NCBI GenBank assembly: GCA_021783235.1
Contig: JAJXUD010000050.1
Coordinates: 1 to 34,487, forward strand
Length of the DNA: 34,487 nt
Direction of reading: 5' to 3'
DNA from: Myxococcales bacterium
Lineage (GTDB): Bacteria; Myxococcota; Myxococcia; Myxococcales; JAKAPL01
The number at the start of each line of letters is the position of its first letter. Within the stretch, counting starts at the first letter, position 1. Both the position numbers and the translations under genes were made by a program. The notes below the pieces were generated by a model. It did not search any database, was not told where the DNA came from, and saw only the letters and a program-made list of their open reading frames with translations. Of the stretch, positions 7,526 to 13,862 are shown piece by piece.

Positions 7526-9736
7526 CTACGGCCCCGCCACCCCCGCCGGTCGCGGGCTGTTCCCGTTGCGGTTGTCGCCCCCCTCGCGCGGCCACGGGGC
7601 GTCCGGGGACGGCTTGTGCGGGCCGAGGAAGTAGGCGGTGAGGGTCCCGATGGTCCACCAGTCGACGAGCAGCGTGCCCGCCGGCGTCACCGCCAGCGAC
7701 GCGTAGTCCGTCCACTGCGCGGGACCGAGCGGCGCGCGCCAGACCAGCGCGCCGCTCGTCGTGTCGAGCGCGACGATCGAGTTGTCCACCACATCGAAGC
7801 CGCCGTCGTCGATGGCGGCCATGTCCGCGGCGCCGGTCACGACGTACACGAGGTTCCCGTCGCCGAGCGCGGCGCCGGACACGGGATGCTCGCCGCCAGG
7901 CAGGATCGTCTGCCAGCGCAGCGAACCGTCCTTCGCCACCGCGGCGAGGTAGCCGCCGCCGGCGCAGTCCGTGGGCCCGCACGACGCGCCGACGTAGGCC
8001 GTGCCGGCGGCGTCGATCGCCGCGCTCCGGGCGGCGAGCGCGCCGGGCAGCACGGTCCGGTAGAGCTCCTCGCCCGACAAGCTGAAGCCCTCGACGGTGA
8101 ACGGGCCGGTCCCGTCCATGCCTCCCGAACCGACGAGGCGATCGCTCCCGATCGCGAGGATTTCGAAATACTGCCTGGTGTCGCCGCCCGGCCCCGAGAA
8201 CCAGAACCGCTGATTGCCGGCGGGATCGAACGAGCTCGTCACGCTGAGGCCGTCACCCGTGGGCTGGGGGTATATGGTGGAGTTGCTGTCGTAGTAGTTC
8301 AGGTTCGCGTAGGAGTTCCCCTGGGCGTCGAAGAAGACCTTGCCCCAGAACACCGGGGGCGGGTGCGGCAGCGGAACGCTCGTGAAGCCCGCGACCGCGG
8401 GGCCGGTCTCGGGGCCGGTGGCGAGGAACGCGTCGGACCCGTTCAGCGAGAGGGCGATCCGCCCCTGGTTCGAGGCGGCGAGCCCATGCCCCGAATAGTT
8501 CGCCCAGAAGCCCGCGTCGCCGCCGAGCGCGGCGGGCAGGAAGGTCTGCCAGAGCTGCTGCCCGGTGGCCGGATCGTAGGCCGCAAGGTTCCCCCAGTAG
8601 TCGGTGGCCAGGACCCCGGCCGGGGTGAGCACGGTCGAGGGGGAGGTGAGGGGCGCGCCCGGATCCACGCTCTCCGGGCCGGCGGGCAAGGGAGAGCTCC
8701 AGAGGGTCCGCCCACAGGCGTCGAGGGCGGTGACGATCGTCGACTGCCCGCCATCGACGTCGGGGGGCCCGAAGGTGTAGGCCGTCCCCGCGCGATCCAG
8801 CGGGGGCACGCGGAGGCCGCCCCACCAGTAGCCGGTCGCGGACCAGAGAGGCTGGCCCGGCGATTCACCGTCGGCGGTGGGGCTGTCGCAGCTCCCCTTC
8901 TTGCACGCCGCATCGCCGACGCATGGCGCCCACCAGAGCGCGCAGGGCGTCCCGTCGGGCACCGGCACGCCGCTGCACTGGCCGAGCAGGCAGACCGTGG
9001 CCGTCTGGCAGCTCTCGTCCCCGCTGCACGGGGTCCCGTCCGGCGCGGGAGAGCTCTCGCAACCGGTCGCGGGATCGCAGCGGCCGATCTCGCAGCCGTT
9101 GCTCGTCTGGCACTTGGCCGACTGGTCCTGGTGCTGGCAGCCCTGGCCCGGCACGCAGTAGTCGAGCGTGCAGGCGTTCCCGTCGTCGCAGCGGTCGAGC
9201 TGGCCGAGGCACTGACCGGCCACGCAGGCGGTCTGGATGAGGCAGGGGTCGCCGCTCTCGCAGCTCGTGCCGTCGGCCAGCGCGCGCTGGCTGCAGCTCC
9301 CCGCGTCGGGGTCGAACGCGGAGGTCGCGCACGACCCCGGAGGCGGACAGCTCGGCCAGGCGAGGCCGCGGCCCGAGAGCGTGACGGTCGCCTGCCCGGC
9401 GCTCCAGCGCAACCGCAGCACGGCCGAGGCCGGCCCCGCGACGCTCGGCGAGAAGACGACCGGGAGCTGCAGCGCGCCGCCCGGAGCCATCGAGACGGCG
9501 GACGAGGGCGAAGAGAAGGCGCCCCCGGGCGGGTCGAGGGCCACCGCCACGGTGTCGGGCGCGGCCCCGCCGTTCGTGAGCGTGACGCTCTGCCGGGGCG
9601 CGGCGGAGAGGTAGACGCCGCCAAAGTCGAGGGCCGCGGGAGCGACCTGGACGTTCGAAGCGACGTCATCGAGCCGGCCGGACGCGGCGCACGCGATGCA
9701 GCCGAGGAGGAGGAGGGACGGACGGAGACGGGCCAT
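7526..9736 (-). CDS. Mosaic lipoprotein: Ig-like domain, Cys repeats, PQQ-type propeller
   Basis: This 736-aa predicted surface lipoprotein has lipobox LLGC with Cys13. Residues about 28-112 form an ASPM/HYDIN-like Ig domain (VAPAALDFGGVYLS, then VTLSGRGL). Residues about 115-285 carry tandem Cys-rich repeats of the type DGTxC...C...GQC and CDDGNACTLDYC. Residues about 300-720 form a PQQ-like beta-propeller, with repeated phrases such as GRTLWSSPLPAG, GQQLWQTFLPA and GALVWRAPLGPA. Such combinations are typical of myxobacterial secreted proteins (family knowledge). Binding or scaffolding is likelier than catalysis. No ribosome site is obvious before the ATG. The gene precedes the kinase on the same strand, so co-transcription is possible. 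Confidence 0.85.
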   Translation of the reverse strand: MARLRPSLLLLGCIACAASGRLDDVASNVQVAPAALDFGGVYLSAAPRQSVTLTNGGAAPDTVAVALDPPGGAFSSPSSAVSMAPGGALQLPVVFSPSVAGPASAVLRLRWSAGQATVTLSGRGLAWPSCPPPGSCATSAFDPDAGSCSQRALADGTSCESGDPCLIQTACVAGQCLGQLDRCDDGNACTLDYCVPGQGCQHQDQSAKCQTSNGCEIGRCDPATGCESSPAPDGTPCSGDESCQTATVCLLGQCSGVPVPDGTPCALWWAPCVGDAACKKGSCDSPTADGESPGQPLWSATGYWWGGLRVPPLDRAGTAYTFGPPDVDGGQSTIVTALDACGRTLWSSPLPAGPESVDPGAPLTSPSTVLTPAGVLATDYWGNLAAYDPATGQQLWQTFLPAALGGDAGFWANYSGHGLAASNQGRIALSLNGSDAFLATGPETGPAVAGFTSVPLPHPPPVFWGKVFFDAQGNSYANLNYYDSNSTIYPQPTGDGLSVTSSFDPAGNQRFWFSGPGGDTRQYFEILAIGSDRLVGSGGMDGTGPFTVEGFSLSGEELYRTVLPGALAARSAAIDAAGTAYVGASCGPTDCAGGGYLAAVAKDGSLRWQTILPGGEHPVSGAALGDGNLVYVVTGAADMAAIDDGGFDVVDNSIVALDTTSGALVWRAPLGPAQWTDYASLAVTPAGTLLVDWWTIGTLTAYFLGPHKPSPDAPWPREGGDNRNGNSPRPAGVAGP

Positions 9737-10065
9737 GGCGGACCGTTACGCAACGGCGATGCCACGCGCGCGATGGAACCATTCCGAGCGGTTGCGACTC
9801 GCCGCCCCGCCCTCGACGGCGACTTTCGCGGCCGCCCCTCGAAAATCCACCGACCGCGGGTGGGGGAGTCTGCGTCCTCCTGACCGACGCTCCAGCGCCG
9901 GGAACTGCGCGAAGATCGAGCCGTGGTCCCCGCCTCCGCGGGGCCACATCGCTTCGCGCCAGCGAGGGCGGGCCGAGGGTGGCGGACTCCGGCGCGGCGA
10001 TGTCGGGCGCCGCGTGCCATTCCCCGCCAGCCCAGAGCTCGCCTGTCGCGAGATGCAGCCGCTCT

Positions 10066-10134
10066 GTCGGTCGGGAAGTCTCTCCGTGTCGGCTCTCTTG
10101 CCTCTGCCGTCGGCCGGGAAGTCTCTTCGCGTCG
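10066..10134. repeat. 26-bp imperfect direct repeat, 43-bp spacing
   Basis: Copies at 10066-10091 and 10109-10134 match at 23 of 26 bases, with core CGGGAAGTCTCT. The 43-bp offset is close to four helical turns (and to twice 21), so both copies would lie on the same DNA face. Function unknown; paired operator sites are one possibility. Confidence 0.65.
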
Positions 10135-10259
10135 AGCCGGAGGCCTAGAACGACGGGCGAACAAGAGATCCTGTCGTGCCACTCGGCTCGGCTGGCGGAC
10201 CGATGGCCTCAGCCGCCGTGCCAGGCGCCGCTCACCTCCAGACCGCCGGCCAAGGCTCC

Positions 10260-10364
10260 CGCCAGCCGCGACTCCGCGCACGCCAGCCAAGAGCGCTCTA
10301 CCGCCAGCTCGGTCGGATCTACCGCCAGATCGGTCGGCCCTCACGCCATCTGAGCGGGCGCCGT
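10260..10364. repeat. Five 21-bp phased repeats beginning CGCCAG
   Basis: CGCCAG occurs at 10260, 10281, 10302 and 10323, and CGCCAT at 10344, each exactly 21 bp after the last. The third and fourth units are the most alike (16 of 21 bases), sharing CTACCGCCAG before and TCGGTCGG after. Twenty-one bases is two helical turns or seven codons. The frame that would encode heptapeptides is continuous with the HTH gene but has poor codon bias, so I treat the array as DNA sites, not protein. Confidence 0.7.
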
Positions 10365-10427
10365 CGGCCCGATCGACCGTGGACCCCGACGCCAGCGACG
10401 CCGCCGCCCGGTCCGTCCACAAAGAGG

Positions 10428-10462
10428 GCGACAGTCGAGCCCAAGCGTGCGACAGTCGAGCC
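10428..10462. repeat. 14-bp perfect direct repeat at 21-bp spacing
   Basis: GCGACAGTCGAGCC occurs at 10428-10441 and 10449-10462, start to start 21 bp. This is the same period as the upstream array. The second copy ends 57 bp before the HTH gene start, a plausible operator or promoter-proximal position. Confidence 0.7.
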
Positions 10463-10519
10463 GCCGCCGTCGTGGCCACGCCCTCTGGGCGCCGCCAGCG
10501 GGAGCGAGGAGCCCGTCCG

Positions 10520-11032
10520 ATGAGCCTGAACCCCACAGCGCGGCCGCAGCGCTCCCTCCAGCACGTCGTCTATGACGCGCTCCGGGCGCTGAACTACCTC
10601 CAGCAGGACGTCGCGGAGCTCCTCGGCATCTCCGTCCGCACGGTGCAGCGGCGCAGCAACTGGGGCTTCGTCTCCAGCGCCGACTACGAGCTGCTCCTGC
10701 GCGCGCTCCAGCCGACGAACCCCGCGCTCGCCGCGGAGCTCGCCCAGGCGACGGGCCACGACCTCGCGGCGCTCGGGCTCGTGCCGCGGCCGCCGCCGCC
10801 GAGGGTCGAGCCGCCCCTGCCCCCCGCCCGGCTGGAGCACGCGGAGGCCGTGGTCTGCGCGGCCGCCGACGCGATGAACGTCGTCCCCCGCGACGCGCGG
10901 CCGGTCGTCGCCGCGATCTTCGAGCGGGCGCTCGCGCTCGGGGTCGATCACGCCGCCCTGGCGCGGCTGCTCGCGCCGCCGCAGCGGCCCGCCGCCGCGA
11001 AGCGCGAGGCGGGCGCCAAGGCGGAGAAGTAG
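10520..11032 (+). CDS. Helix-turn-helix DNA-binding protein
   Basis: This 170-aa protein has an N-terminal helix-turn-helix: LQQDVAELLGISVRTVQRRS at about 27-46, where QDVAELLGIS is the first helix and turn and VRTVQRR the recognition helix. A helical segment and a Pro-rich linker (about 95-110) follow, then an Ala-rich helical C-terminus with a Lys tail. I do not recognise a named family; regulation of its own operon or a role at the repeats just upstream is inference. The start ATG has GCGAGGAG upstream. A longer in-frame reading from GTG 9923 was rejected on codon use. The gene ends 5 bases before the Ppx/GppA gene, so the two are very likely one operon. Confidence 0.75.
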   Translation: MSLNPTARPQRSLQHVVYDALRALNYLQQDVAELLGISVRTVQRRSNWGFVSSADYELLLRALQPTNPALAAELAQATGHDLAALGLVPRPPPPRVEPPLPPARLEHAEAVVCAAADAMNVVPRDARPVVAAIFERALALGVDHAALARLLAPPQRPAAAKREAGAKAEK

Positions 11033-11037
11033 CCTCG

Positions 11038-11940
11038 ATGGCCCGCTTCGCCGCCATCGACGTCGGCACGAACTCGCTGCTCCTCACCGTCGCCGAGGGC
11101 TCCGGCCGCGCGCTCCGGCCGATCGAGGAGCTGGCCGAGATCACGCGGCTCGGGCAGGGGGTCGACGCCACCGGCCGCCTCTCGGACGAGGGGATCGCCC
11201 GCTCGCTGGCCGTGCTCGCGCGCTTCGCCGAGCGGATCCGCGCGCTCGGCGCCGAGCGGACCGCCTGCGTGGCGACGAGCGCCGCCCGCGACGCCGCGAA
11301 CGGCGAGGAGTTCCTCTCCCGCGTGCGCGCGCTCGGCCTCTCGCCCGAGATCATCGACGGCGAGCGCGAGGCGGCGCTCTCGTTCCGCGCGGCCTGGGAC
11401 GAGTTCGGGGGGACGGGCCCGCTCGGCGTGCTCGACGTCGGCGGCGGCTCGACCGAGATCGTCTACGGCGAGGGGACGCCGAGCTTCCGCACGTCGCTGC
11501 AGGTCGGCTCGGTCCGGCTCACCGAGCGGCTCGTCCGCTCGGACCCGCCCTCGCCCGAGGAGAGGCTCGCGGTGGCCCAGGCGGTGGCGGCGGCGCTCGC
11601 GAGCGTGCCGCCGCCGCCCCCGGGGGCGCGGCTCGTCGGCGTCGCGGGGACCCTGACGACCCTCGCGACCCTGGCGCAGCGGCTCTCCGCCTACGACGCC
11701 GCCCGCGTCCACGGCGCGACGCTCTCGCTCGCGGACGTCTCGGCGATCTCGGCGCGGCTCTGGGCGCTCCCCGTCGCCGAGCGGCGCCGCATCCCCGGCC
11801 TCCAGCCGCAGCGGGCCGATCTGCTGCCCGCCGGCGCGGCCATCGTCGAGGGCGTCCTCTTCCGGCTGCGGCTCTCGGAGCTGACGGTGAGCGACCGCGG
11901 GGTCCGCTGGGGGCTTTTGCGCGAGCTCGCGGAGGGCTAG
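11038..11940 (+). CDS. ppx: Ppx/GppA family phosphatase (exopolyphosphatase)
   Basis: This 300-aa protein belongs to the Ppx/GppA branch of the actin/hexokinase-fold superfamily, which hydrolyses polyphosphate or pppGpp. Motifs: AIDVGTNSLLLTVAE (6-20), ATSAARDAANGEEFL (79-93), IDGEREA (106-112) with the family's catalytic Glu, DVGGGSTE (133-140) and GVAGTLTTLATL near 214. It is the short form without the C-terminal HD-like domain. Polyphosphate and ppGpp substrates cannot be told apart from sequence. It sits between the HTH and methyltransferase genes with 5-6 base gaps. Phosphate uptake genes lie 8 kb downstream. Confidence 0.9.
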   Translation: MARFAAIDVGTNSLLLTVAEGSGRALRPIEELAEITRLGQGVDATGRLSDEGIARSLAVLARFAERIRALGAERTACVATSAARDAANGEEFLSRVRALGLSPEIIDGEREAALSFRAAWDEFGGTGPLGVLDVGGGSTEIVYGEGTPSFRTSLQVGSVRLTERLVRSDPPSPEERLAVAQAVAAALASVPPPPPGARLVGVAGTLTTLATLAQRLSAYDAARVHGATLSLADVSAISARLWALPVAERRRIPGLQPQRADLLPAGAAIVEGVLFRLRLSELTVSDRGVRWGLLRELAEG

Positions 11941-11946
11941 GAGACC

Positions 11947-12642
11947 GTGGGGAGCGGCTTTCTCTTCCGCGCCTTCGCGCGCCCCTACGAGCTGCTGGTC
12001 TACCAGGAGAGCTGGAGGGCCCACTGCCGCCGGCTGCTCGCGCTCCTCCCCGAGGGGAGCGGCCGGCGCGTCCTCGACCTCGGCTGCGGGCCGGGGGTGA
12101 GCGCGCTCGCGATGCGGGAGGCGAGCCCGACCGACCGCTACGTCGGCGTCGACCTCTCCGGGCAGATGGTGCGGCGGGCCTGCGCGCGGCGCGAGCGCGC
12201 GGGGCTGACCGCGGGCGAGCTGCCGTTCGTGCAGGCCGACGCGAGCCGGCTGCCGTTCCCGGACGGCGCCTTCGACGGGGTCACCGGCCACAGCTTCCTC
12301 TACCTGGTGTCGGATCGGAGCGCCGTCCTCGCCGAGATCCGGCGCGTGCTGCGGCCGGGCGGCGGGCTCGTGCTGCTCGAGCCGCGGCGCGGCCCGAGCG
12401 TTGGGCCCGTGCTCCGCTCGCTCTCGGGCGGCCTGCGCTTCGCGGCCTCGATGGCCGCCTGGCGCGTCGTCAGCCGGGGCTTCGGGCAGTTTCGCGAGGA
12501 GACGCTCCGGGCGACGATCGAGGGCGCCGGCTTCTCGGGCGTTAGGGTCGAGCCGACCCTGCGCGGCCTCGGCCTCTTCGCGAGCGCGCGGCGGGCCGAG
12601 CGGCGCGAGGGAGATCCCGCGCGCCGCCCGGGGTCGTCGTGA
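11947..12642 (+). CDS. Class I SAM-dependent methyltransferase
   Basis: This 231-aa protein has the Rossmann methyltransferase core: motif I VLDLGCGPGVSALAMR (42-57), an acidic strand end GVDLSGQMV, DASRLPFPDGAFDGV (motif II region) and EIRRVLRPGGGLVLLEP (motif III). This is the Methyltransf_11/UbiE type. The substrate cannot be deduced; small molecules or quinone/lipid precursors are typical for the family. The GTG start has AGGAG just upstream, in the 6-base gap after the phosphatase gene. The C-terminus is Arg-rich and ends at a convergent lipoprotein gene 10 bases away. Confidence 0.88.
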   Translation: MGSGFLFRAFARPYELLVYQESWRAHCRRLLALLPEGSGRRVLDLGCGPGVSALAMREASPTDRYVGVDLSGQMVRRACARRERAGLTAGELPFVQADASRLPFPDGAFDGVTGHSFLYLVSDRSAVLAEIRRVLRPGGGLVLLEPRRGPSVGPVLRSLSGGLRFAASMAAWRVVSRGFGQFREETLRATIEGAGFSGVRVEPTLRGLGLFASARRAERREGDPARRPGSS

Positions 12643-12651
12643 CGGGCGACG

Positions 12652-13194
12652 CTAGTCGCAGCCGGTGGGGCAGCCGATGCCGAGCTGCGCGAGCTCGACC
12701 AGCGTCTGCTGGCACTGGGAGAGGAAGTACGGGCAGCTCACCGGCTCCCCCTGGGCGGCGGCGTTCGCCACGATGAGCTGGCAGCAGTCGGGGTGGTGGC
12801 TCAAGAAGTTCTCGAGGCAGACCGCATAGCAGGCGCAGGCCGGATCCTGGAGCGAGCAGCCCTGGGGCTGCGGCGGGCAGGCCTGATCGATCCCGGCGCA
12901 GGCGGCGCCACCCGAGCCTAAGACCGAGCCGACCGAAGAGGTGAGGCTCGGCTGCGTCTGGGCGCCGCCCTGGATGGACGGGCCCGTGGCCGCCCCGCCG
13001 CTCACGGAGGGCGAGGTCGCCTGACCCGACGAGGCGATCGACGGGCCCAAGGCCGCCCCACCGGAGATCGAGGGGCCGAACTGCTGACCGGGCGCCGCGG
13101 CGGCGGCCCCCCCGCCCGCCGACCCGCCGGCCGCGGTTGCGCCGCCGCAGCCCGCGGCGGCGAGGAGCCCCGTGAGCGCGAGGGCCCGGGTCAC
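12652..13194 (-). CDS. Cys-rich lipoprotein with decapeptide repeats
   Basis: This 180-aa lipoprotein has lipobox AAGC (Cys16). A Gly/Ala-rich linker is followed by five tandem units of about 10 residues at 40-90: GPSISGGAAL, GPSIASSGQAT, SPSVSGGAAT, GPSIQGGAQT and QPSLTSSVGS. The C-terminal domain (about 97-180) has 12 Cys, including CxC (120/122), CC (137/138) and a final CPTGC, suggesting a compact disulphide-bonded fold. The GTG start overlaps the beta-barrel stop (GTGA), so the two proteins are translationally coupled and may act together at the outer membrane. No family recognised. Confidence 0.78.
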   Translation of the reverse strand: MTRALALTGLLAAAGCGGATAAGGSAGGGAAAAAPGQQFGPSISGGAALGPSIASSGQATSPSVSGGAATGPSIQGGAQTQPSLTSSVGSVLGSGGAACAGIDQACPPQPQGCSLQDPACACYAVCLENFLSHHPDCCQLIVANAAAQGEPVSCPYFLSQCQQTLVELAQLGIGCPTGCD

Positions 13195-13775
13195 CAGAGC
13201 AGCTCCCCGAAGAGCGCCGAGGTCCCCGAGGTGAGGCTCACGGCGGTGTTGCCGTTGCTCGCGAAGGCGAGCGAGAGGCCGGTCTTGATGCCGAAGGAGA
13301 AGTGCTCGAGGATGAAGTACTCGGCGCCGACGGCGCCTTCGAGGGCGAACTCGAAGGCCGTGTTCGCCGAGTTGCCGCTCGGCGGGGTCTCGTTGACGAA
13401 GAGGCCCGGCTCCACGAAGGGGCGCAGCTTGCCGAAGGTGGCGAGGTAGTCGCGGTAGCCGACCTCGAGCGAGAAGGCGAAGCTGGCCGGCGACGGCGCG
13501 AAGTTGGCGCCGAGGCCGAGGTCGACCCGCAGGGCGCCGTTCGGCGTGAGGAAGTAGCTGCCGCCGATGGTGGGGCCGCCGCCCGAGGGCAGGCCGAACT
13601 CGAGGCCGAGCGTGCCGGCCGAGAAGCCGGGGACGCGGGCCTCCTCGCCGGACGCCGGGGGCGCGGGCGAGGCCGGCGTGGTGACCACGGGCGGCGAGAG
13701 AGGCGCCGGCGGCGGAAGGGACTGCGCGAGGGCGACGGGCGAAATCCAGAGCAGCGGCAAGAGCAGCTTCTTCAC
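13191..13775 (-). CDS. Small outer-membrane beta-barrel protein
   Basis: This 194-aa protein has a signal peptide (about 1-17, cleavage after ALA), a Pro-rich linker (about 20-43) and a C-terminal domain of alternating beta strands from about 50. The domain ends in FGELLW; a terminal aromatic residue is typical of BAM-assembled barrels. Strands such as GTLGLEFGLPSGG, ALRVDLGLGANF and SFGIKTGLSLAFA fit an eight-strand barrel. The start is GTG with GGAGGGG about 7 bases upstream. It is coupled to the lipoprotein downstream. No conserved catalytic residue is evident; a structural or porin-like role is inference. Confidence 0.8.
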   Translation of the reverse strand: MKKLLLPLLWISPVALAQSLPPPAPLSPPVVTTPASPAPPASGEEARVPGFSAGTLGLEFGLPSGGGPTIGGSYFLTPNGALRVDLGLGANFAPSPASFAFSLEVGYRDYLATFGKLRPFVEPGLFVNETPPSGNSANTAFEFALEGAVGAEYFILEHFSFGIKTGLSLAFASNGNTAVSLTSGTSALFGELLW

Positions 13776-13838
13776 GTGGAACCCCTCCAGGCTCGGTTTG
13801 AACAGCGGACGACCGGAAGCCTACCACGATTGCCCCGC

Positions 13839-13861
13839 GGCCGGTCGTCGATCGACCGGCC
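13839..13861 (-). terminator. GC-rich hairpin just after treY
   Basis: GGCCGGTCG pairs with CGACCGGCC (9 bp) around a 5-base loop, one base beyond the treY stop. No T-run follows, so it may block 3' exonucleases or act with Rho rather than terminate on its own. Confidence 0.35.
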
Positions 13862-13862
13862 C

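Larger units (their letters stand above)
9737..10519. other. 783-bp gene-free region with short direct repeats
   Basis: This lies between the divergent lipoprotein (9736) and HTH (10520) genes. Open frames exist on both strands but lack the strong G/C third-position bias of the neighbours. The frame continuous with the HTH gene has many A/T-ending codons between 10262 and 10360. Contents: a GC hairpin at 9923-9947 (GTGGTCCCCGC/GCGGGGCCAC with one bulge), a 26-bp imperfect direct repeat (10066-10134), and 21-bp phased repeats (10260-10364, 10428-10462). I see no convincing promoter. Confidence 0.6.

Noticed and set aside
10210-10232. Sigma-54 type promoter (TGGCAC on the minus strand)
   Set aside because: The -12 GC element is absent at the required spacing.
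10260-10462. CRISPR array
   Set aside because: Units are 21 bp with no conserved long repeat alternating with unique spacers, and no cas genes are nearby.
9923-10519. N-terminal extension of the HTH protein
   Set aside because: The frame is open but has many A/T third positions and is Arg/Ser/Pro-rich, and ATG 10520 has its own ribosome site. The heptapeptide pattern follows from the 21-bp DNA repeats.
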